A stretch of 64,000 nt of DNA from UBA1660 sp964462035 (GTDB lineage: Bacteria > Myxococcota_A > Polyangia > Polyangiales > Houyiibacteriaceae). Positions 44,401 to 52,765 of the stretch are shown here, one piece after another. Each line of letters starts with the position of its first letter. The first letter of the stretch is position 1. The DNA lies in the NCBI GenBank assembly GCA_964462035.1, contig CAYXAP010000001.1:372001-436000 (forward strand), in the 5' to 3' direction. The translations under genes and the position numbers were made by a program. The notes under the pieces are model-generated. The model searched no databases. It was not told the origin of the DNA and worked only from the letters and a program-made list of their open reading frames with translations.

Positions 44401-44614
44401 TCACCGCGAGGGAGCTCGAGGTGGCGAGCACGATGGCGCTCACGGCAAACGCCCAGGGAATCGCGGAGCGGTCGTAGGCCGTCAGGAAGAGACCACTCTG
44501 CGCCGCCTTCGCCACGACGAGCGCGAGCCCGAGGGAGAAGGTGAGCAGGACCAGTCGGAAGGCGGTCTGGCCCCGACCGTCCGGGATCCCCAGCCATCGC
44601 CGGAGCGCGTCCAT
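41474..44614 (-). CDS. Nucleotide-transporter-like membrane protein with HEAT repeats and cyclic-nucleotide-binding domain
   Basis: A 1046-residue protein. The first ~430 residues have about twelve hydrophobic segments in the arrangement of the ATP/ADP translocase-like family (GLFLTAYDRSAIPWAFAVSA; YVFIEASAGVLLIQIWTV). Residues ~470-880 are HEAT-like helices (RRAAMATLADHGTDDALATI; DDADARILAARTVVRLGLLP). The last ~140 form a cNMP-binding domain: FRSLESDDVLQLAQRMEQE, GDPGADLYLVVRGEV and a phosphate-binding cassette FFGELALLDHQARSADA with its arginine. The start codon directly follows the stop of the tetraheme lipoprotein (TGAATG), so they are coupled. Whether it transports nucleotides or has become a receptor is open. 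Confidence 0.9.
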   Translation of the reverse strand: MDALRRWLGIPDGRGQTAFRLVLLTFSLGLALVVAKAAQSGLFLTAYDRSAIPWAFAVSAIVLATSSSLAVSLAPRLGPARLAMTSVTVTALLFLAVRGAYLFFPETMFEEPGSKARWLPFATYVFIEASAGVLLIQIWTVATAATDARTARKLLPVAGMGAGAAWTVGGFAVAPLSHAVGAAELLTFAAVALVGTGVVLRQIVRRDLDPDAHAGRKRLDLLQSWREGFGYVLGDRLMRMIAVLAMLMLCTEQLMDFHLMASAQSTLGQGPDGKEHISAFFGRYYGATSAIGLLLLSGAAGRLMARLGTSRSLLLAPLATGIAAIVAAVIPGIWTAVVLRGTGRILKQAVWAPSSEQLQTPLSSVRRSQAKSAIRGVLAPAAYAVCALGLALWPAGLATRWAAALAVLTTGAMCWLVFRRARKTYADALHRAVDARRLMLGGSSLPGAAALDSEARRALVEELEGSDVSRAVLAAEVLAMSEGSAAAELLGGLSHEANAVRLECWHGLQTQPAPMADEHRGALHEAFDRETDPEVRRAAMATLADHGTDDALATIAESEDELAPLAAIALAARAHEGEALGDALLPHLEARDSLEPALAALSPEAAAARGVQARLSAWLSDDDADARILAARTVVRLGLLPLLPEVVLLLKDPRTAPEAARCLVAIEASEGGGDAEASIGASISRLASRIARVGAPPVVQALVLQLLRHPDDAIRREARKALGESVARRERAPLSAEEVRPLIEAELRRAYRLYSVLGGLAHDDGQPDWEVEGELEFLAHEVDLLVERARSDVLASLLLRGREKLVAAIEVGRRQRSPRRDAQVAELLELGLERDLASRVVPLFERISLRERVEAARRLGYVDDDAIGDPLVAIVDIGDDHLRRCARVAYGERYDSRVSSPIPDSMVSLYERIRFLRSVPVFRSLESDDVLQLAQRMEQEETPAGATVFEQGDPGADLYLVVRGEVAIRDGERTLASMGSSDFFGELALLDHQARSADACVTEDAVLLRLRAADFEELMERRPRAMREIVRVLARRLREQRGLDDD

Positions 44615-46276
44615 TCAGTGGGCCATCGACGTGGTCATGCCGCCGGAGCCGCCGCCCGATCGCCGCATCGTGGCCATGCCGCTGCCGCTCATCGCGCTCT
44701 CGCTCGCCATGCCGCTCTCGCTCTCCATCGCGCTCGCGCGCATGCCGCTCATCGACGAGCCACCGCTCGACTCGCGGGCCCACTCGGGCGGCGGCTGAGT
44801 CGACCACTCGGGCCGGTCCTCCGAGGGCGCGCGGAGCTCGCAGCCCTCGTTCTTCGCGATCGGTCCATCGGGCACCAAGAACCCATCGTCGATGCCCGGC
44901 ATGCCGGTGACCTCGGTCGGGCCGGGACAGCCCGCGGCGATCCATCCGCGAACGATCGCGATCTCGTCGTCGGGGATCGAGGGCAGGCCCATCGGCATCC
45001 CCGGCGCCGTGTCTGGATGCGGCGGCCGCTCGTAGTCCTCGAAGGCCTCCACGCGGTCACGGAATTCCTCGACGCGGCGGTCGAGCATCACCTCGATCAG
45101 CGGCGGCAGCTGGCCCTCTTCGCGCGGTTCGAGCACCGAGTAGCGCTCGCCGGTCGTGCGATCGAGCGCCCCGTGCACGAGCGTCTCGTAGGTGCGCATG
45201 GCCAGCTCGCTGCCGGGCCAGCCGAAGCCTCCCTCGTGGCCCGGACCCAGATCCCGCTCGTGCGCGTTCATGTGGCAGTGAACACAGATGCGCCCGAGCA
45301 CCTTGGCCTTCACCTCTTCCCAACCGACCGGCCGATCGACCGGCGGCGGCGCCGAGGGACGGCGAACGGTGGGTGCGTCGTCGAGCTCGGGGTCGCCCCA
45401 GATCAGGAAGTCGGCGACGCGCTCCGCTTCCTCGTGAGTCAGCCCCATGTCGGGCATCCGGGTGCCCTCGCGGAGCAGCGCCGGGTCTTCGATCCACGCC
45501 ACCATGATGTCGCGGTGCATCCGGTCCTCGGCGAAGCGCAGGTTCGGCGCCATGCGCGCGGGCATGCCGCTCTCGAGGAGCGCCTCGAGATCCTTGCCGG
45601 TGTCGACGTTGCCGTAGGTGTGGCAGGTCACGCAGCCGCGGCCGAGGAAGATGGCCTTGCCCTGGGCGATCGCCTCGGCGCTCGGCCGCTCGCCGTGGTC
45701 GTGGGCCGCTCGCTCGTAAGGATCGGCCACGCCGGCGATGGCCGCGAAGTATCGGACGATGGCGCGCCGGTCGGCCTCCGAGAGGTTCAGCCGCGGCATC
45801 GTCTCTTCGAGCGCGGGCCTCAGGTCCCAGGGCTCCTGCAAGAAGGTGTCGATCCACTTCGGGTCGAGCCGATTGGCCACGCCGCTGAGCTCGGGCACCT
45901 CGCGGTAGTGGAAGATGTTCCGCTGGTAGCGCTGGAGGATTGGCTCGCCGTAGCGGGAGCTGAGCATCTCGTAGTGCCGGTCGCCGGGCTCGAGCCCGTC
46001 GAGCCACACGTGGCAGTTCACGCAGTGGTCGGAGCGACCTGCCGGTGCGACCTCGTCGATCACGTGGCAGCGGCTGCACTCGTTGCGCTCGAGCGCGTCG
46101 GTGCCGGCGGTGATCGCCGCGGCCCTCTCATCGGCGTCCCACTCCACCTGGTGTCGAGCCAGGATCGCCTCGGTGTCCGGTGGTGGTGGGGGTGTCACCG
46201 GGTCCGGCTCCGGGGCCTCGTCGGAGCACCCCGACAGCAGCAGCGCTCCCAGGAGCAGGCCGAAGACGGCGCTCAT
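44615..46276 (-). CDS. Tetraheme c-type cytochrome lipoprotein with Met/Ser-rich tail
   Basis: A 553-residue lipoprotein (signal GLLLGALLLSGC; GTG 46294 is an alternative start). Four heme-attachment motifs are present: CSRCH (67-71), CVNCH (85-89), CVTCH (215-219) and CVHCH (331-335). Between them are segments typical of cytochrome c folds with Met ligands (GTRMPDMGLTHEEAERVADF). A fifth possible site, GCPGP, lacks the motif. The last ~46 residues are a low-complexity Met/Ser/Gly tail (SGMRASAMESESGMASESAM). It is an extracytoplasmic electron carrier. It is cotranscribed with the transporter-like cNMP protein, and divergent from an RDD kinase by 105 bases. Confidence 0.92.
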   Translation of the reverse strand: MSAVFGLLLGALLLSGCSDEAPEPDPVTPPPPPDTEAILARHQVEWDADERAAAITAGTDALERNECSRCHVIDEVAPAGRSDHCVNCHVWLDGLEPGDRHYEMLSSRYGEPILQRYQRNIFHYREVPELSGVANRLDPKWIDTFLQEPWDLRPALEETMPRLNLSEADRRAIVRYFAAIAGVADPYERAAHDHGERPSAEAIAQGKAIFLGRGCVTCHTYGNVDTGKDLEALLESGMPARMAPNLRFAEDRMHRDIMVAWIEDPALLREGTRMPDMGLTHEEAERVADFLIWGDPELDDAPTVRRPSAPPPVDRPVGWEEVKAKVLGRICVHCHMNAHERDLGPGHEGGFGWPGSELAMRTYETLVHGALDRTTGERYSVLEPREEGQLPPLIEVMLDRRVEEFRDRVEAFEDYERPPHPDTAPGMPMGLPSIPDDEIAIVRGWIAAGCPGPTEVTGMPGIDDGFLVPDGPIAKNEGCELRAPSEDRPEWSTQPPPEWARESSGGSSMSGMRASAMESESGMASESAMSGSGMATMRRSGGGSGGMTTSMAH

Positions 46277-46381
46277 CGGCGATCGCGGGCTCACGGGTTC
46301 GCAGCATACATGGAGAGGGGCTTTCGGTGGTCGGCTCGCCGACCCGCCGTCCAGCTGATACCAAGCTCCGACGAGGGGCGA

Positions 46382-47872
46382 GTGAAGGCGGGCATCAAAG
46401 AGAGTGGGGCGATCGCCCTCGCGGACACCGTCATCGGAGAGAGTCATCCCTCTGGTGAACGGGACAAGGTGCCCTCCGTCATCCCGTCGGCGCGCGCCGA
46501 CCTGGCTCAGGCCAAGGCGCTCATCGGCACCCGCATCGACCACTACGAGATCGAGGACCTGCTCGGCGTCGGTGGGATGGGCGCGGTCTACGCGGCTCGC
46601 GACCTCAGCCTCGACCGACCGGTGGCGCTCAAGATGCTCCGCGAGGTCTTTCGGCGACCGGCCCACGAGGACCGCCTCAAGCGAGAGGCTCGCGCGCAGG
46701 CCAAGCTCCAGAGCCCCCACGTCGTGGGCATCCACTACATCGGCCGGACCAGCTTCGTGCCCGATGGCCGCTCCGAGCCGCCGCCGGTCGCGGACCCCAG
46801 CGAGACGGGGATGCTCTACTTCGCGATGGAGCGCCTCGAAGGGGGCTCGCTCGAAGACTTCCTCGAGCGCGGCGAGACCCTCGACCCGGAGACGGCCCGC
46901 CGGATGATGCTCCAGGTCACCCGTGGCCTCCGCGCTGCCTTCCGCGCGGGGATCCTCCACCGAGACATCAAGCCCTCGAACCTGCTTCGCGGTCGCGACG
47001 GCACCGTGAAGATCGCCGACTTCGGGCTGGCCAAGGGCGTCTCCGCCGAGGAGTCCATCCACGACGGCAGCCTGGTCGGAAGCCCCTACTACATGTCGCC
47101 GGAACAGTGCGAAGGCCGGGCGCTCGACCACCGCGCGGACCTCTATTCGCTGGGCGCGACCTTCTACCACCTGATCGCTGGCCATCCGCCCTTCGAGGGC
47201 GAGTCGATCATGGACGTGGTCACCAAGCACCTCTCGGAGGATCCGCCGCCGCTCGACCGGACCGAGGTGCCGCCGAAGCTCGCGAAGATCCTGATGCGGC
47301 TGCTCGCGAAGGATCCGGAGGACCGCTACCCCGACCACGACGCGCTCATCGACGATCTGAAGGCGGCGGCGCCTCAGCGAAACCCCTTCGCGGGCTTCTG
47401 GATCCGTGGGACCGCGGTCGTTCTCGACACCGCCGTAGCCGGCATCCTCATCGCCGGCCTCGGGTGGCTCGGGATGATCCTCCACCTGCTCCACGTCACG
47501 GTCGGTCACGCGCTGCGCGGCCAGACGCTGGCCAAGTACCTGCTGAAGATCCAGGTCCGCCGCGCCGACGACGGACCGGTGGGCTGGGGTCGAGCCCTGG
47601 CCCGAACGATCGTCTCCCTCTGGATGCCTCTGGTCCTCGGCCTCTCGATCTTCGTCAGCTACGGCTTCGATGGCCTGGTCACGACCATCGAGCAGCTCCG
47701 CTTCGGCGAGGCCGGCCGGATGCAGGCGGTCATCATCTCGCTGGCCCTCGGAAACGGCCTGCTCAGCCTGCTCTACGGCGCCGGCTTGGTCCTCGCGGGC
47801 TTCCACCCGCAAAAGCGCTCGGTCCACGACCTGATCACCGGAACGGTCGTGCGCTACAAGCTCTCGACCTAG
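46382..47872 (+). CDS. Ser/Thr kinase with C-terminal RDD membrane domain
   Basis: A 496-residue protein from GTG 46382, with GAGGGG just upstream. A complete kinase domain occupies about 42-330: LLGVGGMGAVYAA, VALKML, GILHRDIKPSNLL, KIADFGLAKG, GSPYYMSPEQ. The C-terminal ~150 residues are an RDD domain (NPFAGFWIRGTAVVLDTAVA, TLAKYLLKIQVRR, HPQKRSVHDLITGTVV) with three or so membrane spans, which anchors the kinase. It heads an apparent operon with a TPR protein, prmA, rsmE and another kinase. Confidence 0.95.
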   Translation: MKAGIKESGAIALADTVIGESHPSGERDKVPSVIPSARADLAQAKALIGTRIDHYEIEDLLGVGGMGAVYAARDLSLDRPVALKMLREVFRRPAHEDRLKREARAQAKLQSPHVVGIHYIGRTSFVPDGRSEPPPVADPSETGMLYFAMERLEGGSLEDFLERGETLDPETARRMMLQVTRGLRAAFRAGILHRDIKPSNLLRGRDGTVKIADFGLAKGVSAEESIHDGSLVGSPYYMSPEQCEGRALDHRADLYSLGATFYHLIAGHPPFEGESIMDVVTKHLSEDPPPLDRTEVPPKLAKILMRLLAKDPEDRYPDHDALIDDLKAAAPQRNPFAGFWIRGTAVVLDTAVAGILIAGLGWLGMILHLLHVTVGHALRGQTLAKYLLKIQVRRADDGPVGWGRALARTIVSLWMPLVLGLSIFVSYGFDGLVTTIEQLRFGEAGRMQAVIISLALGNGLLSLLYGAGLVLAGFHPQKRSVHDLITGTVVRYKLST

Positions 47873-47878
47873 TCCCTG

Positions 47879-47901
47879 GGGGGATTTTGAGAAAATCCCC
47901 C
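47879..47901 (+). terminator. Perfect 10-bp hairpin after the RDD kinase
   Basis: GGGGGATTTT (47879-47888) pairs perfectly with AAAATCCCCC (47892-47901) around a GAG loop, 6 bases after the stop. It lacks a downstream T run, so it may be a weak or factor-dependent terminator, or a processing site. Confidence 0.5.
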
Positions 47902-48043
47902 GACTCGTCGCGAGTGAATCGCTCCTCGACTCCCCAAAAACCTGAAGGTCTCGCGGCGGAGCCGCTCGGTGCGTCCTCGCGCTTCGCGCTACGTCCTCCG
48001 TTGGGTACCTCGCGGCGCGGGCTTTCTGGTATTCTCCGGCGCC

Positions 48044-48889
48044 ATGCGTGCTTTCTTCGTCCTGGCCACCCTCCTCTGCCTGGCGACGGCCGCGCCTGCC
48101 ATGGCGCAGCGCGACAACCCGCTGATCCAGGAGGGCGCTGACCAGTACGACGAGCTCCGCTACGAAGAGGCGCTCCAGACCCTTTCCGCGGCGCTGGTCC
48201 GGGCGGGCAACACCGACGAGCAGCGGGCGCGGATCTACACCTTTCTGGCGTTCACCTACTTGAGCCTCGGCCGCGAGGCGGAGGCCGAGGGTGCCTACCG
48301 GTCGCTGCTGGCGATCGTCCCGGCCTTCGAGCCCGACGCCAGCGTGTCGCCGCGTTTCCGCGAGTTCTTTTCCGGGGTCCGCGAGCGCTGGGAGGCGGAA
48401 GGCCGACCCGGCAGCGCGCCGCCGTCGCCCGCGACGATCGAGCACACCTCGCCTCCCCAGGCGGACCCGGGCGAGTCGGTCGAGCTCCGAGCCAGCCTCG
48501 ACGACCCGAGCGGTCGGATCGAGTCGGTGGTCCTCGCCTATCGGCAGGGCACCTCGGACGTCTATCGGCGCCTCGACACTCAGATGGTCGATGGCGAGTA
48601 CGTTGCGACCATCCCCGGTGACGACGTGGCTCCGCCGCTGGTCGAGTACTACTTCGAGGGCCTCGACGCGAACAACCTCCCGGTCGCCTCCCGCGGTGAT
48701 GTCGCCGCGCCGCTCCGCATCGCCGTCGAAGGCGAGGGCGACAGCGGCATCCTCGGCAAGTGGTGGTTCTGGACCATCCTCGGCGTGGTCGTCGTCGGTG
48801 GCGCCGTGACCACGGCGGTGCTTCTCACGCGCGACGACGGAGGGCCCTCGGAGACGCAGGGCACTTTCGTGATCAGCATCGGAGAGTGA
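48044..48889 (+). CDS. Exported TPR protein with C-terminal transmembrane anchor
   Basis: A 281-residue protein from ATG 48044 with a signal peptide (FFVLATLLCLATAAPAMAQ). TPR-like helices cover about 25-110 (ADQYDELRYEEALQTLSAAL, AFTYLSLGREAEAEGAYRSL). A beta-sandwich region follows (IESVVLAYRQGTSDVYRRL, PPLVEYYFEGLDANN), then a membrane segment (WWFWTILGVVVVGGAVTTAV) near the end. This layout is common in Myxococcota periplasmic scaffolds. It is 2 bases upstream of prmA. Confidence 0.83.
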   Translation: MRAFFVLATLLCLATAAPAMAQRDNPLIQEGADQYDELRYEEALQTLSAALVRAGNTDEQRARIYTFLAFTYLSLGREAEAEGAYRSLLAIVPAFEPDASVSPRFREFFSGVRERWEAEGRPGSAPPSPATIEHTSPPQADPGESVELRASLDDPSGRIESVVLAYRQGTSDVYRRLDTQMVDGEYVATIPGDDVAPPLVEYYFEGLDANNLPVASRGDVAAPLRIAVEGEGDSGILGKWWFWTILGVVVVGGAVTTAVLLTRDDGGPSETQGTFVISIGE

Positions 48890-48891
48890 CC

Positions 48892-49740
48892 ATGAGCGAG
48901 GCCCCTCGCTATCCCTTCGTGCACCTCGAGGTTCCATCGCCGGAGGCGGAGCTCGCGATCGATCGCTTCTGGGAGCTCGGCGCCCAGGGGGTCGAGGAGC
49001 GCGACGAGAGCACGATGAACGGCTCGAGCGGCCCCGGTCGCACCCTGCTCGTCGCGAGCTTCGCGGACGAAGCCGACGCGGAACGCGTCGCCGGCGAGGT
49101 CGACGGACGGGTCGAGGTGATCGTCGGTGACGAGTGGCGCGACGCCTGGAAGGAGCACTTCCAGATCACGCCCATCGGCGAGCGGCTCCTGTTGCGTCCG
49201 TCGTGGCGCGACGTACCGGAAGACGCCGGCGACCGGGTGGTGCTCACCATCGACCCCGGTGGCGCGTTCGGCAGCGGTCTGCACGAGTCCACGCGGCTCG
49301 TCCTGCGGGCGATCGAGGCGAGCGTGAAGGGCGGCGAGTCCGTCTTCGACGTCGGGTGCGGGAGCGGGATCCTCGCGATCGCCGCGTTGCTCCTCGGCGC
49401 CGATCGAGCGATCGGCATCGACGTCGAGGACAGCGCCGTGCCGACCACGATCGAGAACGCGGAGATCAACGGCGTGGGCGATCGCGTCACCGCCTCCACC
49501 GATCCGCTCGAGTCGATCGAGGGCACCTTCGACCTGGTCCTCGCGAACATTCAGGCACCGATCCTCATCGGGATGGCGCCGGAGCTCGCGAAGCGGGTCA
49601 CGCCGGGCGGGACGCTGGTGATGAGCGGCATCCTGGAAGGGCAGGAGCAAGAGGTCGCCGCGGCCCTGACCGCCGAGCTGCCCGACGCCGAGGCCACCAT
49701 CACCGCCGACGGCGGATGGCGGGCCGTCACGATCCGATGA
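48892..49740 (+). CDS. prmA: Ribosomal protein L11 methyltransferase
   Basis: A 282-residue class I SAM methyltransferase that trimethylates ribosomal protein L11. It has the PrmA-specific DEWRDAWKEHFQ, the signature DPGGAFGSGLHESTRLVL, SAM motif VFDVGCGSGILAIAA, and LANIQAPIL (the NP/NI-type catalytic region). The start 2 bases after the TPR gene stop and the ATGA overlap with rsmE show it is cotranscribed with both. Confidence 0.95.
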   Translation: MSEAPRYPFVHLEVPSPEAELAIDRFWELGAQGVEERDESTMNGSSGPGRTLLVASFADEADAERVAGEVDGRVEVIVGDEWRDAWKEHFQITPIGERLLLRPSWRDVPEDAGDRVVLTIDPGGAFGSGLHESTRLVLRAIEASVKGGESVFDVGCGSGILAIAALLLGADRAIGIDVEDSAVPTTIENAEINGVGDRVTASTDPLESIEGTFDLVLANIQAPILIGMAPELAKRVTPGGTLVMSGILEGQEQEVAAALTAELPDAEATITADGGWRAVTIR

Positions 49741-50429
49741 GGCGGCTCTTCGGGCCGGCCCACGCCGAGGTCGGCGAGACGGTCTCGTTGGATCCGGAAG
49801 CACGGAAGCACGCGAAGGTCCTGCGGCTCGAGATCGGCGCCCGGGTCGAGCTCTTCGACGGGGAAGGCCACCTCGCCGAGGCCGAGCTCGTCGCCGGGGG
49901 AAGGGCGCTCGTTCATCGCGCGTGGACCGCAGCGGCCGAGGCGCCTCCGCGGGTGCTGCTCTGGGGACTGCCGAAGGCACCCGCGGTCGACACCGGCGTG
50001 CGGATGGCCACCGAGCTCGGGGTCGACCGCATCGTGCTGGCGCTCGCCGAACGCACGCCGCGTTCGCCGAGCACCTCGAAGCTGGAGCGTTGGCGCCGGA
50101 TCGCGCTGGAGGCGACCCGGCAGTGCGAGCGCGCGACCTGCCCGACCATCGATTCGCCGATTCCGCTGGCGGAGGCTGCCGCGGTCGACGTCGACCTCCG
50201 GCTGGTCGCGCTCGCGCGCGGCCAGCGGAGCGTGGCAGTCGGTGAGGGGTCGGTGGCGGTGGCGATCGGTCCGGAAGGCGGCTTCACCGAGAGCGAGCAG
50301 GCCCTGCTGCTCGAGGAGCACGGCTTTCGGCCGCTTCGGCTCGGGCGCCACGTTCTTCGGTCGGAGACCGCGGTCGCCGCGGCGCTGGCGCGGCTCGCGG
50401 GGGCTTCGCTCGACCCCGGATTGGGGTAG
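49737..50429 (+). CDS. rsmE: 16S rRNA m3U1498 methyltransferase
   Basis: A 230-residue SPOUT methyltransferase. The knot motifs are clear: IGPEGGFTESEQALL and LGRHVLRSETAVAAAL. The N-terminal PUA-like part includes HAKVLRLEIGARVELFDGEG. The ATG overlaps the prmA stop (ATGA). The prmA-rsmE pair is a common bacterial neighbourhood for rRNA and ribosomal protein modification. Confidence 0.96.
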   Translation: MRRLFGPAHAEVGETVSLDPEARKHAKVLRLEIGARVELFDGEGHLAEAELVAGGRALVHRAWTAAAEAPPRVLLWGLPKAPAVDTGVRMATELGVDRIVLALAERTPRSPSTSKLERWRRIALEATRQCERATCPTIDSPIPLAEAAAVDVDLRLVALARGQRSVAVGEGSVAVAIGPEGGFTESEQALLLEEHGFRPLRLGRHVLRSETAVAAALARLAGASLDPGLG

Positions 50430-50439
50430 CCTGGTCCCG

Positions 50440-52761
50440 ATGGGTGAGGATCGAGACGACGCGCTGCGAGACACGCTCGCGGTCGCGCACTCGGGGGACT
50501 ACGCGCTCGGTGGGCTGATCGCCGACCGCTACGAGGTGGTTCGACTGCTCGGTGCCGGCGCCATGGGCGAGGTCTACGAGGTCCGCGACACCCAGCTCGG
50601 CGAGACCGTCGCGCTCAAGCGCCTCCTCGGCGCCAGCGAGCGACTGCGCGAGCGCTTCGTCCAGGAGGTGCGCCTCTCCCGTCGGGTGACCCACCCGAAC
50701 GTCGGTCGCACCTTCGACCTCGGCGTGGACGGGGACATGCCCTTCCTGACGATGGAGCTCGTGCGCGGGCAGAGCCTCGAGGACCTCCTCGAGGAGCGTG
50801 GTGCAATGCCACCGGAAGAGGTCGTCGAGATCGCGCTCTCGGTGGCCCAGGGGCTGACCGCCGCTCACGCCGCGGGAATCGTCCACCGCGATCTCAAGCC
50901 GGGCAACGTGCTCGTCGAAGAGGGTGGGCGGATCGTCATCACCGACTTCGGCATCGCCCGCTCGAACGACGGTCCGGCGGACGCTCGGCTGACCGGCGAC
51001 GTCGACATCCTCGGGACGCCGCTCTACATGGCGCCCGAGCAGCTCCGCAGCGGGGCCATCGACGGGCGGACCGATCTCTACGCCTTCGGCGTGATGCTCT
51101 ACGAGATGCTCACGGCGGCGGTGCCCTTCGAGGGGACGACGGCGATGGCGATCGCGGTGGCGCGACTCTCGGAACGGCCCATCGACCCGCGTCGGCACGT
51201 GCCGGAGCTCCCGGTGCCCCTCGTCGAGCTCGTGCTGCGGATGATGGCGCGCGAGCCTGCCGACCGACCGGAGAGCGCCGAGGCGGTCCGCGCTGCGCTC
51301 GAGCGGTGGAAGGCCGGCGACGCCGCCCCACGCCACCGGCTCCCGGCGCCGCTGGGTGAGAGGTCGCTGGCGGTCTTGCCCTTCGGCTACCGAGGGGACG
51401 CGGATTCCGACTACCTCGGTGAGGGCGTCGCCGAAGAGCTCGTCGACGTCTTGAGCCGGACCCGCGGCGCTCGCGTGCTCAGCTTCGGTGCGACGAGCTC
51501 GCTCGGTCCGCGTGCGGCGCCCAGCGAGCTCGCGTCGCTCGGTGCGGACCACGTGGTGGGCGGTACGGTCCAGCGACGCGGTGCGTCGATTCGGATCACT
51601 GCCCGCCTCACGGAGACCGAGACCAACGCCCAGCTCTGGAGCGAGCGCTTCGCGGGGGACTTCGAGGACGTCTTCGAGCTGCAGGAGACCATCAGCCAGC
51701 GGATCGCCGAGGCATTGCGAATCGAGCTCGGCGCGCGCCGCGAAGGCTCGGTTCCCGAAGAGGCGCTGCGGCTCTACTACCAAGCACGCCGTTCACTCAC
51801 CGCCGACGGATTCAATCGACTGGACCCCACTGGCCTCGAAGACGCCATCGCCCTCGCGCCCGACTTCGGGGCCGCCTACGCCCTGCACGCGCTCGTCTCT
51901 GCCCGCCGCACGTTCACCGCGGCGGTGCACGACGGCGTCGACGCGTGGGCCGAGGCCGAGGCGAGCATCGACCGTGCGATGCGCATCGCCCCGGACCGAG
52001 CCGACACCCAGCTCGCGAAGGCCGTGCTCGCCACCCAGGCGATGGACACGACCCGTGCCGTCGAGAGTCTGCTGGAGGCTCTCCGCATCGCGCCCACCTT
52101 GGCGCTCGCGCACCACTACCTCGGCTCGCTGCAGCTCGAGGCGGGCGTGCTGAACGACGGCGAGAAGCGATTGAAGCTCGCCTGCGAGCTCGACCCCGCG
52201 GGCGCCGAGGGCAGCGAGATCATGCTCGCGCGGCACTACATCCTGAGCGGGCGCTACGAGGAAGCCGAGGTCCTCCAACGGAGCATCGAGTCGCGAGACA
52301 GCGGCGGCGGCGTGCCAGCGCGGATGGTCGGCGTGCGCACCGCGTTCTGGCGTGGCGACGAGGCGACCCTCCGGCGCATCGCGGCGGTCGAGGGTGCCGG
52401 CCCGGGATTGAACCACGCGGCGGCCGCCCTCTTCGCGCGCTTCGCGCTGGGGGAAGAGCCGAAGGGAGCGCTGGCCGAGCTGCGCCAGCAGCTGGCGGCG
52501 GTCACCAACGCGCGCTTCCTCGGCGTGGTCCACCAGTTCGAGGCCGATCTCCACAGCTTGCGGGGCCACCACCCCGAAGCGCTGCAGGCCATCGAGGCCG
52601 CCAGTCAGCTCGGCCTCGCGGACATCGATTGGATGGACCGCTCGCCGTGTCTGGACCCGCTTCGTCGGAGCCCCGCGTTCCTCGCGCTCCGGGCGGAGAT
52701 CGACGAGCGCGCGGCGATCGTCCGGTCGCCACGGGTCTCGTCGTCGATGACGCTCCGCTAG
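50440..52761 (+). CDS. Ser/Thr kinase with TolB-N-like and TPR regions
   Basis: A 773-residue protein from ATG 50440, 10 bases after rsmE. The kinase domain covers about 25-285: LLGAGAMGEVYEV, VALKRL, GIVHRDLKPGNVLV, ITDFGIARS, GTPLYMAPEQL. A FlgO/TolB-N-like domain follows (SLAVLPFGYRGDADSDYLGE, LGADHVVGGTVQRRG, AQLWSERFAGDFEDVFELQ), a module common between kinases or adenylate cyclases and TPR arrays. TPR-like repeats fill about 450-740. No membrane segment is obvious, so it is probably cytoplasmic. It ends 4 bases before the stop of the convergent barrel gene. Confidence 0.94.
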   Translation: MGEDRDDALRDTLAVAHSGDYALGGLIADRYEVVRLLGAGAMGEVYEVRDTQLGETVALKRLLGASERLRERFVQEVRLSRRVTHPNVGRTFDLGVDGDMPFLTMELVRGQSLEDLLEERGAMPPEEVVEIALSVAQGLTAAHAAGIVHRDLKPGNVLVEEGGRIVITDFGIARSNDGPADARLTGDVDILGTPLYMAPEQLRSGAIDGRTDLYAFGVMLYEMLTAAVPFEGTTAMAIAVARLSERPIDPRRHVPELPVPLVELVLRMMAREPADRPESAEAVRAALERWKAGDAAPRHRLPAPLGERSLAVLPFGYRGDADSDYLGEGVAEELVDVLSRTRGARVLSFGATSSLGPRAAPSELASLGADHVVGGTVQRRGASIRITARLTETETNAQLWSERFAGDFEDVFELQETISQRIAEALRIELGARREGSVPEEALRLYYQARRSLTADGFNRLDPTGLEDAIALAPDFGAAYALHALVSARRTFTAAVHDGVDAWAEAEASIDRAMRIAPDRADTQLAKAVLATQAMDTTRAVESLLEALRIAPTLALAHHYLGSLQLEAGVLNDGEKRLKLACELDPAGAEGSEIMLARHYILSGRYEEAEVLQRSIESRDSGGGVPARMVGVRTAFWRGDEATLRRIAAVEGAGPGLNHAAAALFARFALGEEPKGALAELRQQLAAVTNARFLGVVHQFEADLHSLRGHHPEALQAIEAASQLGLADIDWMDRSPCLDPLRRSPAFLALRAEIDERAAIVRSPRVSSSMTLR

Positions 52762-52765
52762 CGGC

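Noticed and set aside
42854..46381. Upstream extension of the RDD kinase reading frame by about 1170 codons
   Set aside because: The extension runs antisense through the transporter-like and tetraheme genes; the GTG at 46382 with a good ribosome-binding site is the sensible start.
46277..48937. Upstream extension of the tetraheme cytochrome frame to a 1440-codon product
   Set aside because: The extension is antisense to the RDD kinase and TPR genes; a lipoprotein signal at 46276 marks the true start.
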